Shown: positions 1-5,185, counted from the stretch's first letter. The stretch is DNA of 5,785 bases from Hyphomicrobiales bacterium (GCA_030600135.1 JAUVMS010000250.1:1-5785), one strand, 5' to 3'. Notes: a model not told the origin generated them from the letters alone. Program-made: numbers and translations.

Positions 1-178
1 ATCGGTCACCTCGGTTGGGGTTGGCGAATCCTACGTGATTCGGTTGCGGGTGCCTTGCGCGTAACCAAGCCTGCGAACACGTAGTGGATGACTGGGGTAA
101 CCGTCTGACACGCCACGGCTAACGTCATTAGTACCAACGGCGCGACCGACCGATACGGTGGCCCAAGTTCTCCAAAAT
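1..178. other. No gene seen; short inverted repeats
   Basis: No frame here looks coding. The minus-strand open frame that crosses it has no start of its own and its composition becomes arbitrary below about position 180. A perfect 6-bp hairpin is visible at 25-42 (CGAATC, loop CTACGT, GATTCG). The loop plus the following G (31-37, CTACGTG) also has its exact reverse complement CACGTAG at 78-84. This could be a protein-binding or recombination site or chance; nothing in the sequence decides it. Confidence 0.4.
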
Positions 179-375
179 CTACCAGGGCAGCGATTCGATA
201 GCATCAACGAGCCCGCCAGCACTAATAGCCGCGACTGACGGCGGCCATCTTCGGGATTGTCGAGAACCTCTTGAATAAGGGTCTGCAGCGTGTCCTCGTC
301 GACGCCTACGGCCTCGGCCCAGTCGGCACGGCGCGTTTTTCCGGCCAGGACCGCGTCGAACTTGAAGGCGGGGCT
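179..375 (-). pseudogene. Remnant of a small unknown gene, no start codon and a probable frameshift
   Basis: The minus strand reads through a coding-like stretch beginning just after an in-frame TAG at 376-378 (residues PAFKFDAVLAGKTRRADW, then a DEDTLQTLIQEVLDNPED helix-like stretch). Third codon positions are rich in G and C down to about 240. There is no ATG, GTG or TTG at the front of the stretch. Near 230-240 the coding character seems to pass to another frame that reads AAISAGGLVDAIESLPW and stops with TAG at 179-181, a natural-looking C-terminus. I read this as one small acidic, helical protein of roughly 65 residues that has lost its start and taken an indel, or as sequence with base-calling indels (a CCCC run lies at its 5' edge). 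It lies directly behind the stop of the 383-727 gene, as an operon partner would. I do not recognise the family. Confidence 0.35.
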
Positions 376-382
376 CTAATAG

Positions 383-727
383 TCAGCCGTTGCTGCCGGA
401 TTTGGTCATTATGACGGTCGTGCCAGTGGCACGCTCGTCAGGGTCTTCTTCGATGCTGTCGATTTCTACGGTGTAAGTGTAGTTGTCACGTTTTGGGACG
501 TGGTTCACCTCACAAAACCGCTCGCGGTCGTCGTCAGTATAGCATTGGCCCACCATGGTTTGGTAGTAACCAACGCCCATTTCGTACTCCTCCTGCGCTG
601 TATCAACCCAAGTCTTTTTTTCCAATTCGATGCGAAACAGCTCTGCGGCGTGCGTCACGCTGTCGGCCTCGACGTGTAGTTGGGCGTAGAAGTATTCATT
701 TCCTGCGGTGACTTGGTAGTGAGTCAT
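383..727 (-). CDS. Hypothetical small acidic protein, 114 residues
   Basis: An intact gene of unknown function. The start is well supported: ATG at 727 is preceded by GAGGAGA (complement of 735-741) with about 8 nt spacing, the best ribosome binding site in the left half of the window. The product is soluble-looking and acidic, with no signal peptide, membrane segment or cysteine motif. It opens MTHYQVTAGNEYFYAQLHVEA, suggesting a beta-rich start. A helical EAD..THAAELFRIELEKK segment follows (about residues 20-38), then a tyrosine-rich part (EEYEMGVGYYQTMVGQCY), a charged DDDRERF turn, and a beta-like YTYTVEID strand before an acidic tail. Small proteins of this kind are common in plasmid and phage regions. 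It sits 19 bp behind a possible 45-residue ORF and directly ahead of the 179-375 remnant on the same strand, so all may have been co-transcribed. I do not recognise a domain and assign no function. Confidence 0.75.
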   Translation of the reverse strand: MTHYQVTAGNEYFYAQLHVEADSVTHAAELFRIELEKKTWVDTAQEEYEMGVGYYQTMVGQCYTDDDRERFCEVNHVPKRDNYTYTVEIDSIEEDPDERATGTTVIMTKSGSNG

Positions 728-746
728 AGTCTTTTCTCCTCAATAG

Positions 747-884
747 TCAGTCTTGGAGTTCTTCTTTGTGACGATAATAGGAGACTGCGCTCGCCTTCCG
801 CCTTGGCGCGACAGCCGCGCTTGCTCGACGGCAGTGGGGAATGAAAAGGTGAACCGTGCTGTCGGGGGCGATTTCGCATATCAA
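747..884 (-). CDS. Possible very small protein, 45 residues, TTG start
   Basis: A short open frame in which codon choice looks more coding-like than in the alternative frames. It begins at TTG (882-884), two codons after the TGA (888-890) that ends the preceding fragment in the same frame, and ends at TGA 747-749, 19 bp before the ATG of the 383-727 gene. The product starts MICEIAPDSTVHLF, has a basic middle (HCRRASAAVAPRRKAS) and ends SYYRHKEELQD. The ribosome binding site is weak. No known domain is recognised. The basic middle is encoded by DNA that recurs at 2450-2473 (see the repeat entries), so this stretch could instead be non-coding repeat sequence. The overlapping frame that ends in an ATGA overlap with the 727 start has poorer codon composition, so I prefer this one, with low certainty. 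Confidence 0.3.
   Translation of the reverse strand: MICEIAPDSTVHLFIPHCRRASAAVAPRRKASAVSYYRHKEELQD
816..839 (+). repeat. 24-bp imperfect direct repeat, left copy
   Basis: This copy matches 2450-2473 in the same orientation at 22 of 24 positions. The core TGCTCGACGGCAGTGG (822-837) is identical in both. The two copies are 1,634 bp apart and bracket repA and its iterons. They could be the footprint of an insertion (attachment-type or target duplication), a dispersed chromosomal repeat, or homologous short coding pieces: on the minus strand both copies read HCRRA in one frame. Confidence 0.5.
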
Positions 885-887
885 GAG

Positions 888-1078
888 TCAGTCTTTTTGA
901 GCATACGCGCCGCCCCACGCGCCCCATTTAGAATTTATTTTGCCCTGCTCGGCTTTGGGGGGCTCGAGCAGCGTGCCGAAGTAATGAGACCCGTCCCTTG
1001 GTAAGAAGCTAACGGTGCATCGTGGGGCTGATCATACCAACCCCGATTTTCGCACCAGTCCAAAAGTCTCTTGATCAT
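888..1078 (-). pseudogene. Small unknown gene interrupted by a frameshift
   Basis: The 5' part reads from ATG 1078 as MIKRLLDWCENRGWYDQPHD, with an AGGGGGA-like ribosome binding site about 12 nt upstream. Around 1010-1031 the coding signal moves to another minus frame. That frame opens after a TGA at 1032-1034 and continues TVSFLPRDGSHYFGTLLEPP, then a KAEQGKINSKWGAWGGAYAQKD C-terminus, ending at TGA 888-890. The second frame has no usable start codon of its own. A single missing base near the GATGCACC sequence would join the two parts into one protein of about 63 residues. I infer a frameshifted small gene, tryptophan- and tyrosine-rich, family unknown. The alternative is that the 47-residue frame-0 ORF (935-1078) is the whole gene, but its tail looks like out-of-frame translation. 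It lies downstream of repA on the same strand. Confidence 0.4.
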
Positions 1079-1238
1079 CGTCGTGGTATTCCCCCTTTTT
1101 AGGGACTCAAAAACTCCCGCAACGTGCCGACCTGTTGAGATCCGTCCACGTCCCTTTTGCTGAGGCCTGAAATCCCACCAAAAGCTCAGTGGATGCAAGC
1201 ACCTAGACAAAATCCTAGGCAATGAATTCAATCGAGTT
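1079..1238. other. Gap behind repA, with a short inverted repeat
   Basis: No convincing gene lies between the repA stop and the small frameshifted gene. CCTAG (1202-1206) and CTAGG (1215-1219) form a 5-bp inverted repeat with an 8-nt loop, 20 bp behind the repA stop codon. There is no T-run after it on the minus strand, so I do not call it a terminator. The open frame that continues over this gap from 1249 starts inside the repA 3' end and looks non-coding. Confidence 0.35.
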
Positions 1239-2150
1239 TCACACCACAACCCGCATTGCTTCGCCGAGTTCCGCGATGACCGACTTTATCTGCCGCGCAT
1301 GGCCAACTGACTTTGGCAGCACCAACAAGCTTTCGGCGCCGTCTTTGGTCGTGGTGCGGTCCAGGTGATAATCGGGCAGCGCATTCGTGACGATCGCCTT
1401 CCTCAGCTTTATCGCAAAATCCGATCGCCGTGCCAGGCTTCCGCTTTTCTCATACAGCGTTGAGAAACGGACCTTGAACCCGTGACGTTGGTTGCCGGCA
1501 TGTTTTCTGGCGATGCGGTAAAGCCAACGGTCAATGCCGCCGGTGAGTGAGAAATAGTCCGAATTTAGAGTGAGCACGCCACCAGGTTGCATAATGCCGT
1601 CGAAAAGCCACTTCGGAATGACTGCGGTGACCTCACGATAATGCTCCCGGACCATGTGCACATCGAAGCCCTCAAGCCAGTGAAATTCACGTATGTGGTT
1701 GCCGTCGCCGGTCGCGATATTCGTCTTGATGGTTGTCTGCGTGAGCCGGCTTAAGGCTGCGTGCAGCTCACGGAAATCACGGCCGCCCACGCTGCGTCGG
1801 GTCGCCTTTAGGATCTCATGCGGGATGAGCTGAATAACTGGACTGGTGTCCAGGCCTCTGTCACGCGCCTCCACGACCTGCGATGTGCACCAGATTAATA
1901 CGTCTACGTCCCAAATTGTCGCCATGCCGCTCTCGAGGCTGGGAATGACCCTGACGTAGCAACCATCGCTCCCCTTATATTCAATGGGTTTTTTGCGCGG
2001 ATTTTTCGACAGACTGAAGAGCGGCAACTCCATGGCGCGGCCGCATTCGCGGGCGGCAATGTCGGTGAAAGTTGGGCAGAACAGGTCGGATTGTATCTTC
2101 AGCATGGTCGCACTTTTGTTGTGTTCGCTTTCGCCGTCACGTGAAAGCAT
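1239..2150 (-). CDS. repA: Plasmid-type replication initiator protein A (RPA family)
   Basis: Encodes a 303-residue protein that I recognise as the replication initiator protein A family of alphaproteobacterial plasmids and plasmid-derived islands. Family landmarks in order: ELPLFSLSKNPRKKPIEY near residues 41-58, a MATIWDVDVLIWCTSQVVEA block at 76-95, a LHAALSRLTQTTIKTNI block at 129-145, VIPKWLFDGI at 178-187, and the strongly typical YFSLTGGIDRWLYRIARKHAG at 199-219, followed by FSTLYEKSGSL and a short basic tail. Such proteins bind iterons at the origin and start replication in the cytoplasm. The ATG at 2150 is chosen (AGG about 6 nt upstream, weak); ATG 2105 is possible. The longer frame opening with GTG at 2171 begins inside the first iteron and is rejected. 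Three tandem iterons lie 18 bp upstream, so the promoter probably overlaps them, giving autorepression (inference). No parA, parB or mob gene is in view. Confidence 0.9.
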   Translation of the reverse strand: MLSRDGESEHNKSATMLKIQSDLFCPTFTDIAARECGRAMELPLFSLSKNPRKKPIEYKGSDGCYVRVIPSLESGMATIWDVDVLIWCTSQVVEARDRGLDTSPVIQLIPHEILKATRRSVGGRDFRELHAALSRLTQTTIKTNIATGDGNHIREFHWLEGFDVHMVREHYREVTAVIPKWLFDGIMQPGGVLTLNSDYFSLTGGIDRWLYRIARKHAGNQRHGFKVRFSTLYEKSGSLARRSDFAIKLRKAIVTNALPDYHLDRTTTKDGAESLLVLPKSVGHARQIKSVIAELGEAMRVVV

Positions 2151-2168
2151 CTCGAGCCTGTGGAAACG

Positions 2169-2234
2169 CACGGGGTATCAGACGCATCGACACGGGGTAT
2201 CAGGCGCACGGGCACGGGGTATCGGACGCACGGA
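2169..2234 (+). repeat. Three tandem 22-bp iterons, putative RepA-binding origin and operator
   Basis: Three exactly contiguous 22-bp units occupy 2169-2190, 2191-2212 and 2213-2234. Each begins CACGGGGTATC, followed by AGACGCA, AGGCGCA or GGACGCA. Spacing is constant at two helical turns, so bound protein would line up on one DNA face. The position just upstream of repA and the presence of an RPA-type initiator make these iterons of a plasmid-type origin that may also act as the repA operator. The array is direct observation; binding by RepA is inferred from the general behaviour of iteron replicons. No further copy of GGGGTAT is found on either strand of the window. Confidence 0.85.
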
Positions 2235-2310
2235 GTGGTGCTAACTCATTGATTTCAAGAAGAAACCCCAACACGTAACCTTCTTAACTGATTTAACAAA
2301 GAAAGAAGAG
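2235..2310. other. A/T-richer stretch beside the iterons, possible unwinding region
   Basis: Directly beyond the iterons on the side away from repA, the sequence becomes richer in A and T than the rest of the window, notably TTCTTAACTGATTTAACAAA (2281-2300) and the purine run after it. Iteron origins normally pair the repeats with an A/T-rich unwinding element, so this is the natural candidate. No clear consensus DnaA box is visible. The assignment is inference from position and composition only. Confidence 0.3.
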
Positions 2311-2628
2311 GCGGTTGAACGGTCGCGGACCGCAGGTCACCAGGGTGCAAGCCGCACGCGGGCATTTGCCTTTTGGTGGCATGCCCGCTCCGCTTTCCCA
2401 AAAGAACTCATGCAAAATCGATAAAACGTCTTGTTCCGCGTGGTGTCTGCGCGCGTGCTCGACGGCAGTGGTGTGTCCCAAGCAATAACGCCGCCCACTG
2501 TTATACCCTGATCTCTGTGGATTCTTTGGGGCCGGGCAAAGGTTGTATAGCCACTGTTGCCCCCTCTGATAGGTGGTGCATCGCGGTGATGACCCGATCC
2601 GAATTTGTGGGGGTAGGGGACTGAAATT
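2311..2628. other. Non-coding stretch with several hairpins
   Basis: Long open frames cross this stretch on both strands but have arbitrary-looking residue content and no good start sites, so I call no gene. Visible structures are a perfect CGGTC-GCG-GACCG hairpin (2320-2332), an 8-bp inverted repeat GCGGGCAT/ATGCCCGC (2358-2365 and 2381-2388) that extends inwards by GCC/GGC, and GGGCAA/TTGCCC around 2536-2564 with an inner GGTT/AGCC pair. None is followed by a T-run on either strand, so none is called a terminator. The right copy of the 24-bp direct repeat lies inside. Confidence 0.4.
2450..2473 (+). repeat. 24-bp imperfect direct repeat, right copy
   Basis: Partner of 816-839, matching at 22 of 24 positions with an identical 16-bp core at 2456-2471. 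It lies in non-coding sequence about 215 bp beyond the iterons, so the pair encloses the repA-iteron module. See the left copy for alternatives. Confidence 0.5.
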
Positions 2629-2811
2629 ATGCGTCGCCAACTGCTTTCTGCAGCCATTGTCTCTTTCTTTGTGGCAAGTTGTGCCGGCCGCCAACCGCAT
2701 CCAGTCAACCTTGTTCAGCACACAGACGAAGTTGCGGCGGCTGATCGCCACCCAGGAAAACGATTGCATTATAAGCGATTAGCGAGAAAACGAGCAGCGG
2801 TATCGCTTTGA
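2629..2811 (+). pseudogene. 5' part of a small lipoprotein gene, probably truncated
   Basis: The start is convincing: ATG 2629 has AGGGGA about 9 nt upstream. The N-terminus is a classic lipoprotein signal: basic MRRQ, hydrophobic LLSAAIVSFFVAS, and lipobox V15-A-S-C18. The mature protein would begin CAGRQPHPVNLVQ, and I recall CAGRQPxPV-type openings from small alphaproteobacterial lipoproteins. The protein would be exported, acylated at C18 and membrane-anchored. After about residue 34 the sequence (VAAADRHPGKRLHYKRLARKR) no longer looks like such a lipoprotein; it is the antisense of the 2705-2818 gene start. The 60-residue frame is therefore most likely an N-terminal fragment joined to foreign sequence. 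It could still be expressed as a short lipoprotein. Confidence 0.55.
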
Positions 2812-2818
2812 TCGACAT
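2705..2818 (-). pseudogene. 5' part of a small inner-membrane protein gene, truncated
   Basis: ATG 2818 is preceded by GGGAGGG with about 5 nt spacing, a very strong ribosome binding site. The frame runs only 37 residues: MSIKAIPLLVFSLIAYNAIV, then FLGG, and then a tail (DQPPQLRLCAEQG) ending at TGA 2705-2707. I recognise the MSxKAIPLLV...YN opening as the start of a conserved uncharacterised multi-span membrane protein of rhizobia-like bacteria, from memory and unverified. Only its first membrane segment (about residues 5-23) survives; the last part of the frame is antisense to the lipoprotein start, so the rest of the gene is missing. It lies 128 bp downstream of rpmF on the same strand. 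Confidence 0.5.
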
Positions 2819-2946
2819 TTATCCCTCCCGGAAAAACTGCACGGACCCTAGCCCGACAATATGGCCTTGGGTAGCGCGCACGAAAAGGGTGAGATGGTCA
2901 AGGGCGCGCCGCTGCCCAATTCTCGGAGCAATTTGCATGACTACGT
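2819..2946. other. Gap between rpmF and the membrane-protein fragment
   Basis: No gene is seen. A weak GGGC/GCCC hairpin lies in the middle, without a T-run on the minus strand, so a terminator for rpmF is not evident. The only clear element is the ribosome binding site of the 2818 start at the left end. Confidence 0.4.
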
Positions 2947-3132
2947 TTAGAAATCGTCCTTTGGCTCGAGCACTTGCCGGCCACGATACTTCCCGCTCTT
3001 GAGATCAATGTGGTGCGGACGTCTTAGTTCGCCCGATTCCTTGTCCTCGACGTAAGCAGGTTGCTTGAGCGCATCTGCCGAGCGTCGGTTGCCTCGCTTC
3101 ATACGCGAGACCTTTTTCTTAGGTACAGCCAT
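2947..3132 (-). CDS. rpmF: 50S ribosomal protein L32
   Basis: A complete 61-residue L32, the usual length. The opening MAVPKKKVSRMKRGNRRSAD, with its basic N-terminus, is diagnostic. The middle and end (YVEDKESGELRRPHHIDLKSG, then YRGRQVLEP) are the alphaproteobacterial form, without the cysteine zinc ribbon seen in some other L32 proteins. It is a small component of the large ribosomal subunit. ATG 3132 has GGAG about 8 nt upstream. It lies downstream of mtgA on the same strand across a 263-bp gap, so it probably has its own promoter in that gap; I could not pick a convincing one. The product is intact with an acidic DDF end. Confidence 0.97.
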   Translation of the reverse strand: MAVPKKKVSRMKRGNRRSADALKQPAYVEDKESGELRRPHHIDLKSGKYRGRQVLEPKDDF

Positions 3133-3395
3133 TGTTCAATCTCCGTCGTCGTGCATCGCCACGCAAAGCCGTCGTCGTCGCGTCAAGCAAGGGCGCGCCA
3201 CCGAGGACACATTGTTGCTTTGGGGCAGATGTGTAGCGTTGAATCCCTTTTCGTGGCGCAACGCCGATCATCGCGTTGGCGCCATCTCCGAACGGGCTTA
3301 TACGCGCTTACGGCTGATTGCGCTAGGCACAATTGGTGCCGAATTCGCCTCCAAATCGGTGATGGGCCACGCGCAATGTCGCATGCCGCTGCTCA
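3133..3395. other. Gap between mtgA and rpmF
   Basis: No gene is supported; the plus-strand frames across it are antisense continuations over mtgA and rpmF. It should hold the rpmF promoter, and a weak TTGACG hexamer on the minus strand about 50 bp before the ATG could be a -35 element, but no matching -10 is evident. GGCAC-AATTG-GTGCC (about 3328-3342) is a small hairpin; no T-run follows it. Confidence 0.35.
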
Positions 3396-4145
3396 TCACT
3401 TGCTCTGCGCCGGGCTCGACAGACAGGCGATATCCAATTCACCACTGCCCATGCGCTTTTGCACGCGTCCGGCATGCTTGCGAGTCTTTGGTCCTGGTCG
3501 CGCCGCACGACGTATGTAGGGATTGGGCAGTGAGGCAGCAAGCAGCGCGGCTTCTCGGACCGTCAGTTTGGCGGCACTCTTCTTAAAGTGTTTGCGCGCG
3601 GCGGCTTCGGCACCAAAGACACCAGGGCCCCATTCGGCAATGTTGAGATAGATTTCCAGCATCCGCCGTTTGGGCCAGACGAAGTCCATGGTCAACGCCA
3701 GCGGAAACTCGAGCACCTTTCGCACATAGCTGCGGGACGGCCAGAGGAAAACATTTTTCGCGGTCTGCATTGAAATTGTGCTGGCGCCGCGTGGCCCATT
3801 TTTGCCCGAGCGCGCCATTGCATTGCCCAACTCGCGCCAATCGACCCCCCAGTGCCGGCAAAACCGGCTGTCCTCGGATGTGATCACCGCACCTATCAAT
3901 CGCTTAGAGATTTTCTCGATCGGAACCCATTGATGCTCGACCTGGCCGGTCTTGATGTAAGTCGCGAGGATGAGGTTGGACCCTGGTGGATCAATGAAAC
4001 GGTAAGCCAGGATCAACAGCAAATGGTACGCCACGGCGACCATGATCATTGCAATGATGATCTTTTTCGCGACGCGCATCCGTTGACGCCGTTTGTCGGT
4101 CCGCTTTTCGGCCTCGCCGAGCGCTGCATTTTGAGCCATAACCAT
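3396..4145 (-). CDS. mtgA: Monofunctional biosynthetic peptidoglycan transglycosylase
   Basis: A family GT51 glycosyltransferase of 249 residues from ATG 4145, about normal for the family. It polymerises lipid II into glycan strands at the outer face of the inner membrane and has no penicillin-binding domain. A short basic cytoplasmic N-terminus precedes one membrane anchor (about residues 28-50, KIIIAMIMVAVAYHLLLILAY). GT51 motifs follow in order: ITSEDSRFCRHWGVD with catalytic Glu91, RGASTISMQTAKNVFLWPSR at 119-138, the RKVLE helix, KRRMLEIYLNIAEWGPGVFG with the second Glu at 171, and the EAALLAASLPNP block at 199-209. The frame extends upstream to 4385 but crosses into ispA and lacks homology there. 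ATG 4145 has GAAAGG about 12 nt upstream; ATG 4139, two codons in, is an alternative. It is divergent from ispA. Confidence 0.97.
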   Translation of the reverse strand: MVMAQNAALGEAEKRTDKRRQRMRVAKKIIIAMIMVAVAYHLLLILAYRFIDPPGSNLILATYIKTGQVEHQWVPIEKISKRLIGAVITSEDSRFCRHWGVDWRELGNAMARSGKNGPRGASTISMQTAKNVFLWPSRSYVRKVLEFPLALTMDFVWPKRRMLEIYLNIAEWGPGVFGAEAAARKHFKKSAAKLTVREAALLAASLPNPYIRRAARPGPKTRKHAGRVQKRMGSGELDIACLSSPAQSK

Positions 4146-4261
4146 TGTGCCCAGTGGCCTTTCAAATGGGTATACCCGCCGACCGGCCGCGAAGGCCAGC
4201 ATGCAATGATTGTCTCGCAGCAGTTTGGATTGGCGATAGCTTCGCAGACGATGGCGGTTTG
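4146..4261. promoter_or_regulatory. Divergent mtgA/ispA intergenic region with a 10-bp palindrome
   Basis: The 116 bp between two divergent starts must carry at least one promoter for each gene. A perfect palindrome GGGTATACCC lies at 4168-4177, 23 bp upstream of the mtgA ATG, where it could overlap a -10 region or act as an operator. A weak TTGTCT / 17 bp / GCGATA pair points towards ispA. Neither promoter is a good consensus match, so only the region is called. Confidence 0.5.
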
Positions 4262-5152
4262 ATGACGTTTCTTGATCGGCTACAGGCTTGTGCAAAACGG
4301 GTCGAGCGTCACATGGCCGAGATTCTGGCCGATCGCGCAGGCGTAGTCCCGCCACGCTTGGCCGACACCATGCGCTATTCCGCACTCGGTGGCGGCAAGC
4401 GGTTTCGTCCCTTCCTTCTCATCGAGTCGGCTCGCTTGTTCGACCTCGAGGCCGACAGGGTACTCAATGCCGCCTGCGCGCTGGAATTCGTGCATTGCTA
4501 CTCCCTGATGCACGACGACCTGCCGGCCATGGACAACGATGATTTGCGGCACGGCCAGCCGACGGCGCACCTCGCCTACGACGAGGCAACGGCAATTCTG
4601 GCGGGCGACGCCTTGCTCACTCTGGCATTCGAGACCTTGTCCCATCCAGCCACTCATCCCGACGCTGCTGTCCGTGCTGAACTCGTGCTGGATTTGGCCC
4701 AATCGGCCGGTTGGAGAGGTATGGCCGGCGGCCAGATGCTCGATTTGGCGGCCGAAACGACCTCGCAGGCCAGTCTAACCGAGATCGCCCGCATTCAGAG
4801 CCTCAAGACCGGCGCGTTGATCGACTATGCATGCCGGGCTGGCGCGACACTTGCCGCCGCGCCCGAGGCCGACAAATCCGCCCTCGAAAGCTACACGCGC
4901 GCCCTCGGGCTCGCCTTTCAGGTGGCCGATGATTTGCTCGACGCAGAGGGTGACGCCGCCGTAGTCGGCAAGGCGACGGGCAAGGACGCCACGGCCGGCA
5001 AGGCCACCTTCGTGTCGCTTCTTGGGCTCGAAGGAGCGCGAGCCAAGCTGCGTGAGCTAGAGGCCACCGCCGTCACCGCGCTCGCGCCATTTGGCGAAAG
5101 CGCTCGAACTTTGGCCGCCGCCGCCAACTTTGTCGCCAATCGCCGCCATTGA
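4262..5152 (+). CDS. ispA: Farnesyl diphosphate synthase (geranyltranstransferase)
   Basis: A complete 296-residue trans-isoprenyl diphosphate synthase, close to the E. coli enzyme in length. It condenses IPP with DMAPP and GPP to give FPP in the cytoplasm, feeding undecaprenyl phosphate, quinone and other isoprenoid synthesis. Motifs: GGGKRFRPF (43-51), the first Asp-rich motif DDLPAMD at 85-91 with the two-residue insert of bacterial short-chain enzymes, GQMLD at 157-161, the SLKTG lysine block at 180-184, and the second Asp-rich motif DDLLD at 223-227. Tyr80, five residues before the first motif, is the aromatic that limits chain length to C15 in this class. ATG 4262 is chosen because homology begins there (MTFLDRL) and the upstream in-frame part overlaps mtgA; the ribosome binding site is poor (GGCGG). 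The gene converges with ispG across 33 bp. Confidence 0.96.
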   Translation: MTFLDRLQACAKRVERHMAEILADRAGVVPPRLADTMRYSALGGGKRFRPFLLIESARLFDLEADRVLNAACALEFVHCYSLMHDDLPAMDNDDLRHGQPTAHLAYDEATAILAGDALLTLAFETLSHPATHPDAAVRAELVLDLAQSAGWRGMAGGQMLDLAAETTSQASLTEIARIQSLKTGALIDYACRAGATLAAAPEADKSALESYTRALGLAFQVADDLLDAEGDAAVVGKATGKDATAGKATFVSLLGLEGARAKLRELEATAVTALAPFGESARTLAAAANFVANRRH

Positions 5153-5185
5153 AACTTGTGCCCGCAACATCACGCAAGATCGTCG

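Noticed and set aside
87..115. A degenerate extra iteron resembling GGGGTA...GACACGC
   Set aside because: It needs several insertions to align with the 22-bp unit and lacks its spacing; more likely chance.
724..927. Minus-strand frame with an ATGA overlap with the 383-727 gene
   Set aside because: The overlap is attractive, but the product is Ser/Arg-rich with poor codon composition, and the neighbouring frame (747-884) looks better.
935..1249. 104-residue minus-strand frame overlapping the repA stop
   Set aside because: It starts out of frame inside the repA end and has no ribosome binding site; only its internal part from 1078 looks coding, and that changes frame.
2158..2166. DnaA-box-like TGTGGAAAC beside the iterons
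   Set aside because: It matches the reverse-strand consensus at only 7 of 9 positions, which is too weak to call.
1239..2171. repA starting at GTG 2169-2171
   Set aside because: This start lies inside the first iteron and adds residues with no family similarity; ATG 2150 leaves the iterons outside the gene.
2293..2769. Long overlapping minus-strand frames here and at 2337-2708
   Set aside because: They are antisense to the lipoprotein start, have no good ribosome binding site and give compositionally arbitrary proteins.
3065..3586. Plus-strand 173-residue frame across rpmF, the gap and the mtgA end
   Set aside because: It is antisense to two confidently identified genes and has no recognisable domain.
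4145..4261. N-terminal extension of IspA from TTG 4145
   Set aside because: Homology to short-chain prenyl synthases begins at MTFLDRL (4262), and the extension covers the divergent promoter region.
3852..4262. Plus-strand frame over the 5' half of mtgA
   Set aside because: Shadow of mtgA; only its last 18 codons were kept as a low-interest leader idea.
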